From Erythrobacter sp. 3-20A1M (lineage in GTDB: Bacteria > Pseudomonadota > Alphaproteobacteria > Sphingomonadales > Sphingomonadaceae), in contig NZ_CP045200.1 of NCBI RefSeq assembly GCF_018636735.1, forward strand, positions 1,798,001-1,862,000: a stretch of DNA of 64,000 nucleotides. Reading direction: 5' to 3'. The translations under genes and the position numbers were made by a program. The notes under the pieces are model-generated. The model searched no databases. It worked only from the letters and a program-made list of their open reading frames with translations, and was not told the DNA's origin. This document shows positions 48,296 through 64,000 of this stretch, in pieces (positions within the stretch are counted from its first letter, which is position 1; the number at the start of each line of letters is the position of its first letter).

Positions 48296-48376
48296 TAACG
48301 GGCGCGCTTGCCTCGTCACGGGGTCGCGCTAGGAAGGCCAAACCGCGGGGCGCGGGGTAGCGGCGAAAGAGCACGC

Positions 48377-50119
48377 ATGGAACACGGCGAACAATCGATG
48401 CTGGCGAGCGGGCTGGTGCTGCTGGCGGCAGCGCTGGTCTTCGTGCTCCTGTTCCGCAAGCTGGGGCTGGGCGCCACGCTGGGCTATCTCGTCGCTGGGG
48501 CGGTGGTCGGCCCGCAGATGCTGGGCCTGGCAGGCGACGGCGAGGACATGATCGGCTTTGCCGAGCTCGGCATCGTCCTCCTCCTCTTCATTGTCGGGCT
48601 GGAGCTGGAGCCCAAGCGGCTGTGGCGCATGAAGGAGGCGATCTTCGGCCTCGGCCTGGCGCAGGTGGCCCTGTGCGGCGCGGCGCTGGTGGCGGTGATC
48701 TGGCTCGCGGCGGCCTATCCGCTTACGGCGGCGATCGCGCTCGGCCTGCCGCTCGGCCTCTCCTCGACCGCGCAGGTGCTGCCGATGTTGCAGAGTGCGG
48801 GACGGCTGAGGACTCCGTTCGGCGAGCGCGCCTTTGCGATACTGCTGTTCCAGGACCTGTCGATCATCCCGCTCATCACCATCGTCGCGGCATTGGGCGC
48901 GCAGGGGGCGGAGACCGGGCCGCCCGGCTGGCTGCTGGCGGTGGAAAGCGTGGTCGCCATCGCGGTGCTGATCCTGGCCGGGCGATACCTGCTGCGCCCG
49001 CTGTTCCGCCTGATCGGGCGGCTGGGCGAGCGCGAGATGTTCGTGGTCGCGGGCCTCTTCACCGTGGTCGCCGCCGCTGCGATCATGGAGGCGCTGGGCC
49101 TCTCCGCCGCGCTCGGGGCCTTCGTCGCGGGGGTCATGCTGGCGAGCACCCCCTACCGGCACGAGCTGGAGGCGGATATCGAGCCGTTCCGGTCGATACT
49201 GCTCGGCCTGTTCTTCCTTTCCATCGGCATGATGCTGGACCTGGCGGCGATCGCGCGCCAGCCGCTGTTCGTGGTCGCCATGGCGCTGGCGCTGGTGACG
49301 GCCAAGACCGCGATCATCACCGCGATCGGGCTGGTCCTGAAGATGCGCTGGCGCAGTGCGTTGGCGCTGGGCCTGCTGCTGAGCCAGGGCGGGGAGTTCG
49401 CCTTCGTCCTGTTTACGCAGGCGCGCACGGGCGGGGTGATCGATGCCGACACCGCCAGCCTGTTCGGCGCGATCGTAACCCTGTCGATGGCGACCACGCC
49501 GTTCCTGATGATGGTCACCGCGCCGCTGCGCCGGGCGGGGGCGGACGAGCGCACGCGTGAGGGGCCGAGCGCGGACGGCGCGCGGGCGCTCGTGATCGGT
49601 TTCGGCCGGTTCGGGCAGACGGTGGCGCAGATGCTGCTGCTGGGCGGCATCCGGGTCTCCCTGATCGACCGGCAGGTGGACCAGATCGACGTCGCGGAAG
49701 AGTTCGGCCATCGCGTGTTCTTCGGCGACGGCCTGCGCATGGACCTGCTGCGCCAGGCCGGGGCGGACGAGGCGGCGCTGATCTGCTTCTGTATCGACGG
49801 CGACCAGTTGCAGCCCGATTTCCTCGCCTCGGTGAAGGAGGCGTTCCCGGATGCCGCGATCATGGTACGCGCCTTCGACCGGCGTACGCTGATCCGCCTC
49901 GCCCCGGTCGAGATGGCACATGTGGAGCGCGAGGTGCGCGAGGGCTCGATCGCGATGGGCCGCGCCGCGCTCGATTGCGTGGGGCTGGGCGGGGAGCAGA
50001 TCGACCAGCTGGTCCAGACCTTCCGTGAGAACGACGCCGCGCGGCTGGCGGCGCAGATCGATGCTGGCGACCTGCATGCCGGGAACGAGCGAACCCTGCG
50101 CGTGACGGCCCCGGAATGA
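48377..50119 (+). CDS. CPA2-family cation:proton antiporter (KefB-like) with TrkA-N domain
   Basis: A 580-residue inner-membrane antiporter, probably K+/H+. About twelve helices fill residues 10-390, with LLFIVGLELEPKRLW (about 73-87), the ion-path segment GLSSTAQVLPML and FQDLSIIPL, and FFLSIGMMLDL. A cytoplasmic Rossmann TrkA-N/RCK domain follows (about 400-530) with ALVIGFGRFGQTVAQMLL binding NAD(H). No KefC-type glutathione regulator is next to it. The ATG at 48377 gives the usual N-terminus; longer in-frame starts exist. Confidence 0.92.
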   Translation: MEHGEQSMLASGLVLLAAALVFVLLFRKLGLGATLGYLVAGAVVGPQMLGLAGDGEDMIGFAELGIVLLLFIVGLELEPKRLWRMKEAIFGLGLAQVALCGAALVAVIWLAAAYPLTAAIALGLPLGLSSTAQVLPMLQSAGRLRTPFGERAFAILLFQDLSIIPLITIVAALGAQGAETGPPGWLLAVESVVAIAVLILAGRYLLRPLFRLIGRLGEREMFVVAGLFTVVAAAAIMEALGLSAALGAFVAGVMLASTPYRHELEADIEPFRSILLGLFFLSIGMMLDLAAIARQPLFVVAMALALVTAKTAIITAIGLVLKMRWRSALALGLLLSQGGEFAFVLFTQARTGGVIDADTASLFGAIVTLSMATTPFLMMVTAPLRRAGADERTREGPSADGARALVIGFGRFGQTVAQMLLLGGIRVSLIDRQVDQIDVAEEFGHRVFFGDGLRMDLLRQAGADEAALICFCIDGDQLQPDFLASVKEAFPDAAIMVRAFDRRTLIRLAPVEMAHVEREVREGSIAMGRAALDCVGLGGEQIDQLVQTFRENDAARLAAQIDAGDLHAGNERTLRVTAPE

Positions 50120-50610
50120 CGGCCCGGTAACGACCAAGGTGGAACACCGAAGCGGGTGCTTTGCAAAATAGCGCGCGGCTGGGAAAAAGTGTAATTTCAG
50201 AGAGTTGACGGTCGATTCACGTCGCGAAGGGTCAACTTCCGCGTTTCTCGCGCCGCGACGTGCTTCGGCGACACGCACGCTACGAACGAAGCAGCGTTGC
50301 CGCAGGTGGCGAGCCAGGCAGACGATAGGAAAGAGCGACGCGAGCGTAGTCGATCGCTGCGACGTAGGAAATCGCGGGCGCGGAGGAAGGTTGCCGTCGT
50401 TCTGGATCGTCTCTCGGTGGCTTCGATCTCGGCTAGACGAAGAGCATGCGCCAGCGATATGCTTCGGCGCGTATCCGACCCCCGACTATGTCATCCCGCC
50501 CCTTTGCGCGACTTCTTCGGTAGCCGCGGCGGAATGCTCCCATCGGTTGGAGGAACCGACGCACGCCAGGAACATTTTACAATGCCTGCATATATTTGGT
50601 GCGCTGTTCC
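50120..50610. other. 491-bp stretch without a recognised gene
   Basis: Open frames here have no recognisable protein character (Arg/Cys-rich, no periodicity). An inverted repeat AGTTGAC (50203-50209) / GTCAACT (50231-50237) and several GCGACG-type repeats suggest regulatory or structural RNA content or a decayed gene. The 3' part must contain the marR promoter; TATATT at 50591 is a possible -10 box. Confidence 0.5.
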
Positions 50611-51111
50611 ATGGCGAACAAGAAAACCGACGTACGCGAATTTGCTCTTACCGTATTCGCCACCAATGTAAGGCTGATCGCCACCGGAAATGAGCTGGTC
50701 GCGCCACTGGGGCTGACCAGTGCCTGGTGGCAGATCCTAGCTGCACTGCGCTACTCGCCGGTGCCGCTTCCTATCGCCTCGATCGCAAGGAACATGGGGC
50801 TAACGCGGCAGGCAGTGCAGCGAATCGTCGATTTGCTGGCCTATCGCGAGCTGGTGGAATTCCGGGATAATCCACATCATCGCCGCGCCAGGCTCGTCGT
50901 TCTGACCGACGCGGGCATCGCAGCCGTCACCAGCGCCGACCAGGCCGCAGCAGCGCTGGATGCAGAGATCGCCAATCGGGTCGGAACCGCTCGAATTGGT
51001 GAGATGGTGCGAACGCTGGAAGCCATTAATACGATCCTTGCCGAGTGGCTCGACAGCGCCACCGCGTCTCCGGTCCCCATCCGAAATCGTAGAAAGCAAA
51101 TGATCTCATGA
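50611..51111 (+). CDS. MarR-family transcriptional regulator
   Basis: A 166-residue winged-helix repressor. The HTH lies at about residues 55-75 (IASIARNMGLTRQAVQRIVDLL) and is followed by the wing RDNPHHRRARLVVLT. The ATG at 50611 is chosen (MANKKTD), although the upstream ribosome site is weak. Its stop overlaps the ATG of the NmrA-like gene (ATGA). MarR proteins usually repress a neighbouring gene and respond to small phenolic or oxidising ligands; control of the adjacent oxidoreductase is inferred from coupling. Confidence 0.88.
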   Translation: MANKKTDVREFALTVFATNVRLIATGNELVAPLGLTSAWWQILAALRYSPVPLPIASIARNMGLTRQAVQRIVDLLAYRELVEFRDNPHHRRARLVVLTDAGIAAVTSADQAAAALDAEIANRVGTARIGEMVRTLEAINTILAEWLDSATASPVPIRNRRKQMIS

Positions 51112-51965
51112 TCCTGGTCTCAGGTGCAACCGGCGGAATCGGGGGTGAAATCTGCCGGATATTCAAGGAAGCGGGGACGCCGTTTCGCGCCCTTTGCCGC
51201 AAGGAACAGCAGGTCGAAGACTTCGGCCACAGGGGCATGGACGCTGTGTTGGGTGATTTCGACCGGCCGGAGACGCTGCCGTCCGCGATGCAGGGCATCG
51301 ACAGCATGTTCCTCATCACCCCGCCAACGCAGCGACAGGTGGCGCAGGAGACCGCGGCGATCGATGCGGCGAAGGCGGCGGGTATCGGCCGGATCGTAAA
51401 GATCTCCGCCTCCGACAGCAATGCGCGCTCGCCCGTTCCCTGGGCCAAGGCGCATGCGCTGATCGACCATCATCTGCGCCCGTCGGGGATCGACTGGACG
51501 ATCCTGAAGCCGACCGCGTTCATGCAGAATTTCCTGTGGTTCAAGGACCCGATCGCTAAGGGCTTTCTGCCGCAGGTGACGGGCAGCGGTTCGGTTTCCT
51601 GGATCGACACGCGCGACATCGCCCTCGTCGCGGCCAAGGTGCTGACCGAGGAAGGGCACGCGGACGCGACCTATTTCCTGACCGGACCGGAAACGCTGGA
51701 CATGAAGGAAGCCTCCGCCCGCCTGTCGAAGGCGTTGGGCCACAAGGTCCGCTATCTCGATCTGCCAACGTCGGTGTTCTGGGCGATCCTGCGCCTGACC
51801 AACAATTCGCAGTGGATGGCGAAGGGGCTGGTCGTCCAGTTCGACGATGTCGTCGCCGGGCACCACGATATCGACCCGACATTCGAAGTCGAGCGCCTGA
51901 CCGGCAAGCCGCCCCACAGCTTCACCGATTTCATCGAGGACCATCGGGAGCAGTTTTCGCAATAG
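51108..51965 (+). CDS. NmrA-like NAD(P)-binding protein (atypical SDR)
   Basis: A 285-residue Rossmann-fold protein. The dinucleotide loop is VSGATGGIGGEIC (about residues 4-16). It has no Tyr-x-x-x-Lys active site of classical SDRs, and the patterns WTILKPTAFMQNFLWF (about 126-141) and WIDTRDIALVAAKVL (about 164-178) are those of the NmrA/HSCARG group, many of which are quinone reductases or redox sensors. It is coupled to the MarR gene through an ATGA overlap. Confidence 0.85.
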   Translation: MILVSGATGGIGGEICRIFKEAGTPFRALCRKEQQVEDFGHRGMDAVLGDFDRPETLPSAMQGIDSMFLITPPTQRQVAQETAAIDAAKAAGIGRIVKISASDSNARSPVPWAKAHALIDHHLRPSGIDWTILKPTAFMQNFLWFKDPIAKGFLPQVTGSGSVSWIDTRDIALVAAKVLTEEGHADATYFLTGPETLDMKEASARLSKALGHKVRYLDLPTSVFWAILRLTNNSQWMAKGLVVQFDDVVAGHHDIDPTFEVERLTGKPPHSFTDFIEDHREQFSQ

Positions 51966-51985
51966 GCTACTCGCACAAAAGAAAA

Positions 51986-52016
51986 GGGCGGCACCTCGCG
52001 GTACCGCCCCTTCTTT
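51986..52016. terminator. bidirectional terminator between the NmrA-like gene and rplL
   Basis: Stem GGGCGGCACC (51986-51995) with GGTACCGCCC (52000-52009), one mismatch, TCGC tetraloop. It is followed by TTCTTTT on the plus strand and by TTTTCTTTT on the minus strand, so it can end both converging transcripts. Confidence 0.85.
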
Positions 52017-52077
52017 TGGTGCGAGACCCGGATCGGCTCCGGGGTAACGGTGGCGAGCCTGTGGCCCGCCCGATCCG

Positions 52078-52452
52078 TTACTTGAGCTCGACCGTGCCGC
52101 CGGCGGCTTCGATCTTGCTCTTGATCTCTTCGGCTTCGGCCTTGTTGACGCCTTCCTTGAGCGGCTTCGGCGCGCCTTCGACGAGACCCTTGGCTTCGGT
52201 GAGGCCCAGGCCGGTGATGGCGCGGACTTCCTTGATGACCTGGATCTTCTTGCCGCCGTCACCGGTCAGGATGACGTCGAACTCGTCCTTCTCTTCGGCG
52301 GCGGGCGCATCGCCCGCGCCACCGGCGGCAGGCATCGCCACCGCGGCCGCGGCGGACACGCCCCACTCTTCCTCGAGAGCCGAGGCGAGCTCGGCGGCTT
52401 CGAGGACGGTCAGCTTCGACAGTTCTTCAACGAGAGCCTTGATATCGGCCAT
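52078..52452 (-). CDS. rplL: 50S ribosomal protein L7/L12
   Basis: Stalk protein of the large subunit that recruits translation GTPases. 124 residues: N-terminal dimerisation region ([26 protein letters not shown] at about 5-30), Ala-rich hinge, and C-terminal domain with [44 protein letters not shown] (shown only as the block 81-124; key residues are the Gly-Leu-x-Glu-Ala-Lys and the final GGTVELK). It follows rplJ with a 72-bp gap. Confidence 0.98.
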   Translation of the reverse strand: MADIKALVEELSKLTVLEAAELASALEEEWGVSAAAAVAMPAAGGAGDAPAAEEKDEFDVILTGDGGKKIQVIKEVRAITGLGLTEAKGLVEGAPKPLKEGVNKAEAEEIKSKIEAAGGTVELK

Positions 52453-52524
52453 GATGCATTACTCCAAATTTAGGCGGGGTGCGTGCTGCGCCCCAGTTGA
52501 ATGTTTGCGTATTGGAAAAACCGC

Positions 52525-53040
52525 TTACGCCGCGTCCTTGGCGCCATAGGCACCGAACACGCGGGCGAGCTTGGCGGCGGGGGCGTTGACCACCTGGGCG
52601 ACCTTGGTCGCCGGGGCGTTGACGAGACCCACCAGCTTTGCGCGCAGCTCGTCGAGGCTGGGCAGCGCGGCGAGCGCCCTGACCCCTGCTTCGTCGAGCA
52701 TCTGCCCGCCCATCGATCCGCCGACGATTTCGAGCTTGTCGTTCGTCTTGGCGAAATCCACCGTGGCCTTCGCCGCGGCGACCGGGTCTTCCGACCAGGC
52801 CAGCGCCGTCGGGCCGGAGAGATATTCCTCCAGCCCTTCGTAATCGGTGTCCTTCAGGGCGAGCGTGGCAAGACGGTTCTTCGCAACCTTGTAAGTCGCA
52901 CCCGCTTCGCGGACCTTGCTGCGCAGATCGGTGGATTGCGCCACCGACAGGCCGAGGTTGCGGGTGACAACCACCACGCCGACCTCTTTGAAGACCGCAT
53001 TGAGCTGGGCGACCGCTTCGGTTTTCTGCGAACGATCCAT
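52525..53040 (-). CDS. rplJ: 50S ribosomal protein L10
   Basis: Base of the ribosomal stalk, anchoring L7/L12 dimers to 23S rRNA. 171 residues, with the N-terminal rRNA-binding domain (KTEAVAQLNAVFKEVGVVVVTRNLGLSVAQ, over about 5-34), the core VAKNRLATLAL and a C-terminal helix that binds L12. The ATG at 53040 is preceded by AAGGAG. The downstream rplL is co-directional. Unlike the usual layout, rpoB is not downstream but lies on the opposite strand 2.1 kb away. Confidence 0.98.
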   Translation of the reverse strand: MDRSQKTEAVAQLNAVFKEVGVVVVTRNLGLSVAQSTDLRSKVREAGATYKVAKNRLATLALKDTDYEGLEEYLSGPTALAWSEDPVAAAKATVDFAKTNDKLEIVGGSMGGQMLDEAGVRALAALPSLDELRAKLVGLVNAPATKVAQVVNAPAAKLARVFGAYGAKDAA

Positions 53041-53384
53041 GCCGTACTCCTTCACTAATGGCCGCACCTGCCCGGCATGGGCACGCACGACCGGCTCACA
53101 CGTCCCGCGCCGTAGCCGGCACGGGGCTTGGTCCGTTCGATCAGGGAAGGAGGAGTGCGATCCCGGGACATGGCCGAGGGATGCGCGGTGGCACCGGGCA
53201 GGGCGGGCCGAAAATCTCGTTTCCCCGTCTAGGCCGGAAATTAAGAGGGACAGGTTTCCCTCACCAGCTGTCTCGGACGGATGACCGCCGAAGCGATCGG
53301 GCGCGCCTTTCGCGCAATGGCGGGGGAATGTCAAGGCAGGGCGCGGGCATGCGCCGCCCGGACCTGTCGTTCCCTCATACGAAA
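53041..53384 (-). promoter_or_regulatory. rplJ-rplL leader region, likely with promoter and L10 autoregulatory leader
   Basis: There is no gene between the terminator at 53385-53408 and rplJ. A TTGACA box on the minus strand (53334-53329) is a candidate -35, with only a weak -10. The remaining 270 bp of 5' untranslated sequence is rich in potential pairing, as in the L10 leader family in which L10(L12)4 binds its own mRNA to repress translation. The RNA structure was not computed, so this is inference. Confidence 0.4.
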
Positions 53385-53408
53385 AAGGCCCGCCATTGGG
53401 CGGGCCTT
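53385..53408 (-). terminator. Rho-independent terminator after the 53457-53711 lipoprotein gene
   Basis: Stem AAGGCCCGCC (53385-53394) with GGCGGGCCTT (53399-53408), loop ATTG, followed on the minus strand by TTTTTCG. It separates the lipoprotein transcript from the rplJ leader. Confidence 0.88.
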
Positions 53409-53456
53409 CTCCGGACGATCGATCCCCGCCGCTGGGACGGGGAAGGATCGAATGGC

Positions 53457-53711
53457 TTACATCGCCGCGTCGGTCGAAGCCGTGTCGGTCGGGGTCGCGC
53501 CGTCGGTCATCGCGCCGTCGGTCGGGGTCGCGGTGTCGGTCATCGCGCCGTCGGTCATGGTGCCGTCGGTCATCGTGGCGTCGGGCATCGCGGTCTCGGT
53601 CGGGGTCGCCATCGTGGTGTCGTCCATCGCGGTCGTGTCTTCGGCCGGCTTCTCGCCGCAGGCGGCGAGGGCGAAGGCGACGGGCAGGGCGGCGATCAAA
53701 AGCTTCTTCAT
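53457..53711 (-). CDS. small Thr/Asp/Met-repeat lipoprotein
   Basis: An 84-residue protein with a lipoprotein signal (MKKLLIAALPVAFALAAC, lipobox LAAC). The mature part is made of degenerate pentads and decads such as TMTDG, AMTDG and ATPTD, probably disordered. At the DNA level these appear as GTCGGTCAT-type direct repeats that could slip. Function is unknown. It has its own terminator and lies 96 bp beyond the HTH regulator gene on the same strand. Confidence 0.8.
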   Translation of the reverse strand: MKKLLIAALPVAFALAACGEKPAEDTTAMDDTTMATPTETAMPDATMTDGTMTDGAMTDTATPTDGAMTDGATPTDTASTDAAM

Positions 53712-53807
53712 AACGAATCTCCTAGGTGAGGTTTCAATGCCTCAATGCGGCCATAATTCGATTCGTTCCGAATTGGGAGCGAAAAATTCATCCGATGGAA
53801 AGGTTGG

Positions 53808-54011
53808 TTACGCTTTTTCCGGGCCGTAGGCCAGCAGGTCGCCGGGCTGGCATTCCAGCTCGCGGCAGATCGCCTCGAGCGTGGAGAAGCGGATCGCCTT
53901 CGCCTTGCCGGTCTTCAGGATCGAGAGGTTGGCGAGGGTCAGGCCGACGCGATCGGCCAGCTCGGTCAGGGTCATGCGCCGCTCGTGCAGCAGGTCGTCG
54001 AGCTTTACCAT
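53808..54011 (-). CDS. Cro/CI-type (YozG-like) transcriptional regulator
   Basis: A 67-residue single-domain DNA-binding protein. The helix-turn-helix covers about residues 13-42: MTLTELADRVGLTLANLSIL and then KTGKAKAIRFSTLEAICRELECQPGDLL, the pattern of small regulators paired with DUF2975 proteins. The start is ATG at 54011 because GGAAGGAG lies eight bases upstream; an in-frame ATG at 54038 overlaps the DUF2975 stop (TGATG) and is an alternative. Such regulators act as dimers on short palindromes, and it is the natural candidate to bind the four TATCG-N5-CGATA sites at 54771-54852, which would make the cassette autoregulated. Confidence 0.85.
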   Translation of the reverse strand: MVKLDDLLHERRMTLTELADRVGLTLANLSILKTGKAKAIRFSTLEAICRELECQPGDLLAYGPEKA

Positions 54012-54037
54012 GATGTTGGCTCCTTCCTCCGCGGGCA

Positions 54038-54592
54038 TCACACGGTTCCTTCCAGATCGGCGCGCATGGCGGCACCTTGCCGGAACACGCGGGCGAGGAT
54101 GAACAGGACGACGACCATCACGATGCCGCTGAAGTCCAGGCTGGCATCGACATGGATCCAGTCCGTCTGCGAACCCTCCGGCCGGGGCATGTCGCCTGCG
54201 AAGAGCATCCCGATCGCGCCGATCGGCAGGGCGAGCAACTGCACCGCCAGCATCTGCCACGCCATATTGGTGAGGCGCGTCGCGTTGACGGGCAGGAACG
54301 GATCGCCCTCGCCCACCGTGTCGATGATGCGGCGCAGATTGCGCAGGAACAGGTAGAGCAGCACGAACGCGACCAGCGCCAGCAGCAGCACGGCGATGGC
54401 TGGCAGCACGGGGAAATCGGCGGTCGGCACGCCGGAGGCGGTGCGCAGCTTTTCCTCCACCGTGTCGCCGACGAAGGGCAGGATGGCCGCGACCACCCCC
54501 ATGGCGAGGATCGCGATCGCCATCAGGGTTTCCCCGATGACCACGACGATGCGCGCTATGGTGAGCAGGGGATCGGACTTGGTGGCTTTCAT
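54038..54592 (-). CDS. DUF2975 four-helix membrane protein
   Basis: A 184-residue inner-membrane protein with four helices at about residues 9-40, 62-90, 112-135 and 148-170. The block LRNLRRIIDTVGEGDPFLPVNATRLTNMAW (over about 83-112; the key part is GDPFxxxNxxRL) is the conserved centre of DUF2975. Members occur with small HTH regulators throughout bacteria, and its function is unknown; sensing a membrane or envelope signal is inferred. The ATG at 54592 is chosen over longer frames because it begins the usual MKATKSDPLL-type N-terminus. It lies between the small peptide gene and the regulator. Confidence 0.85.
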   Translation of the reverse strand: MKATKSDPLLTIARIVVVIGETLMAIAILAMGVVAAILPFVGDTVEEKLRTASGVPTADFPVLPAIAVLLLALVAFVLLYLFLRNLRRIIDTVGEGDPFLPVNATRLTNMAWQMLAVQLLALPIGAIGMLFAGDMPRPEGSQTDWIHVDASLDFSGIVMVVVLFILARVFRQGAAMRADLEGTV

Positions 54593-54629
54593 GATGGCGA
54601 ACTCCGGGTGAAGGGCGGGGCGGGTGGGC

Positions 54630-54752
54630 TCAGGCAAGCTGCCCGGCGGCGGGCTGGCTCGCGACAGGCGCGGCGGGGATCGCGGCCACCTGCTGGAACG
54701 TGGCGAAGGTCAGCAGCACGGCGGTGGCGAATGCGAAGAGGCGAGCGGTCAT
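54630..54752 (-). CDS. 40-residue secreted or membrane peptide of the DUF2975 cassette
   Basis: A short frame of 40 codons with a hydrophobic core (about residues 4-24, LFAFATAVLLTFATF) and a Pro/Ala-rich C-terminal half, ending QPAAGQLA. It has the look of a signal peptide plus a short mature tail, or a single-span membrane peptide. The ATG at 54752 is preceded by AAAGGA at good spacing, and the frame ends 37 bp before the DUF2975 start. It is the first gene after the operator array. I do not recognise a family; coding is supported by the ribosome site, composition and position. Confidence 0.65.
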   Translation of the reverse strand: MTARLFAFATAVLLTFATFQQVAAIPAAPVASQPAAGQLA

Positions 54753-54770
54753 GATTATGTTCCTTTCATG

Positions 54771-54852
54771 TATCGAATCACGATGATGTCGATATCGCTA
54801 ATCGATAAACAAAACCGCCCATATCGTCAATCGATAATATCGAAAAACGATA
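54771..54852 (-). promoter_or_regulatory. array of four TATCG-N5-CGATA palindromes with embedded promoter
   Basis: Sites: 54771-54785 (TATCG-AATCA-CGATG, one mismatch), 54793-54807 (TATCG-CTAAT-CGATA), 54822-54836 (TATCG-TCAAT-CGATA) and 54838-54852 (TATCG-AAAAA-CGATA). The arms are exact in three. On the minus strand TTGACG (54830-54825) and TATCGA (54807-54802) are spaced by 17 bases, so a -35 sits within one site and the -10 within the next, ahead of the peptide-DUF2975-HTH genes. Confidence 0.8.
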
Positions 54853-55170
54853 ATCCATTGATACCGCTCGCATTTGCCCGCCCCGTGTCCGCCCTCACCC
54901 GTTGACTTCGCGCGGCCTCCCGCCTATCTCGCACCCAACCGCCGGCTTCGAGCAAGGACGGTCCTGCGCGGGGATCGACCTAGGAATGGAAGCGGCGCGC
55001 TCCATAATCGCGACGTTCTGACTGGCTGCAGCTGTCCACCGGACCGGTGGGCGATTCGCTGCGGCCTTGCAGCGTCTGCGGTGGAGCCTGTCCCGCACGC
55101 GAACATCACGGCGATCCGGCGCGCGCGTCCCGCGGCGTCCGGGAACACGAAGAAAGAGGTACTCTCCTCC
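54853..55170 (+). promoter_or_regulatory. rpoB upstream leader region
   Basis: A 318-bp stretch between the operator array and rpoB with no recognisable gene; it must contain the rpoBC promoter. A perfect palindrome CCACCGG-A-CCGGTGG lies at 55036-55050. The closest ribosome site is AGAGG 15 bases before the ATG. No classical promoter stands out by eye. Confidence 0.45.
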
Positions 55171-59337
<4,167 letters not shown>

Positions 59338-59405
59338 CGATGGCGCGGGCGGCTCCGGTCGCCCGCACCTTCGCCCAGGATTTCTCCCCCCAAGGGATTT
59401 GAGAC

Positions 59406-63749
<4,344 letters not shown>

Positions 63750-63779
63750 GCCGTTCGATCCGTCGAACCGAAATGAAAG

Positions 63780-63813
63780 GCCCCGCCGGAGCGATCCGGC
63801 GGGGCTTTTTCTT
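63780..63813 (+). terminator. Rho-independent terminator after rpoC
   Basis: An 11-bp GC-rich stem from GCCCCGCCGGA (63780-63790) to TCCGGCGGGGC (63795-63805) with a GCGA loop, followed by TTTTTCTT on the plus strand. Confidence 0.92.
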
Positions 63814-63961
63814 ACCGGCCTTGCCGGCGGCGCTTCCGGGCCGTCGACCTGGGCGCTCATCCTCGCCACGGGCTCGCTCGATTGCGCGCGATCGCCGCAC
63901 GGCGGGGCATTCGGTCACGCTCTTCTCGCAATGAGGCGGGCGCCGCGCTAAGCGGCATGGC

Positions 63962-64000
63962 ATGACCATCACGCGCTTCGCCCCTTCGCCCACGGGGCGC
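63962..64000 (+). CDS. glutamyl-type aminoacyl-tRNA synthetase, first 13 codons (cut by window edge)
   Basis: From ATG 63962 the frame reads MTITRFAPSPTGR and runs off the right edge. RFAPSPTG is the N-terminal signature of class I glutamyl-tRNA synthetases (GltX) and of their shortened paralogue, the tRNA-Asp glutamyl-queuosine synthetase (GluQ). With only 13 residues the two cannot be told apart. Confidence 0.7.
   Translation, partial: MTITRFAPSPTGR

Noticed and set aside
50205..50693. Possible 162-codon gene before marR
   Set aside because: No protein character, and it overlaps the start of marR; the stretch is better left unassigned.

Overview
This 64 kb, GC-rich window looks like chromosome of an alphaproteobacterium of the order Sphingomonadales, most likely family Erythrobacteraceae or a close relative. 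The pointers are a full CtrA cell-cycle regulator, sigma-54 next to lptB, two proteins with PEPxxWA-type C-terminal sorting tails, a DUF4167 protein and a bacterial CDC48-type ATPase. The content is mostly core genome. I see no insertion sequence, prophage, CRISPR array or integron.

Layout. 1-423: start of a dicarboxylate symporter gene running off the left edge. 629-715: tRNA-Leu(GAG). 825-4729: a zinc-ribbon membrane protein divergent from ftsE-ftsX, then a frameshifted YdcF-like gene and a PlsC-type acyltransferase, all overlapping by a few bases. 4788-9403: ubiE, ubiB, coaBC and dut (ubiquinone, CoA and dUTP metabolism). 9489-12713: ctrA, rpoN and lptB on the minus strand. 12865-17350: a small membrane protein, a BON-MscS channel, pyrophosphatase and an M61 peptidase. 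17454-24435: hisS, prfA, prmC, a DUF4167 protein, lnt and metK. 24445-30306: a minus-strand, translationally coupled cluster with a split 3-oxoacid CoA-transferase, two e(P4)-like lipoprotein phosphatases, an alpha/beta hydrolase and a CaiB-type CoA-transferase. 30307-30771: an intergenic region with a likely small RNA and a palindromic operator, ahead of the CDC48 ATPase gene. 33108-38402: MscS, a histidine kinase and a frameshifted polA. 38612-44409: a small lipoprotein, a class A beta-lactamase-like protein, a host-attachment-like protein, groES-groEL under a CIRCE operator and a MATE exporter. 44721-45801: a tandem pair of PEPxxWA-CTERM proteins. 45771-51965: a GNAT protein, a phosphatase-fold/TPR protein, a CPA2 antiporter and a MarR-NmrA pair. 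52078-63749: rplJ-rplL (minus) and rpoB-rpoC (plus), separated by a small regulatory cassette. The right edge holds the first 13 codons of a glutamyl-type tRNA synthetase.

The least ordinary part is 53808-54852. A 40-residue secreted or membrane peptide gene, a DUF2975 membrane protein and a 67-residue Cro/CI-type regulator lie in a row behind four copies of the palindrome TATCG-N5-CGATA. The best promoter candidate lies inside two of these sites. This reads as a compact self-regulated system set between the ribosomal-protein and RNA-polymerase operons. Other notable items are the orphan small-RNA locus at about 30551-30622, the CoA-transferase subunits split by two phosphatase-like lipoproteins, the alternative hairpins before the PEP-CTERM pair, and two single-base frameshifts (YdcF-like gene, polA) that may be assembly errors.

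All product names rest on reading motifs and family resemblance by eye; no database search was run.
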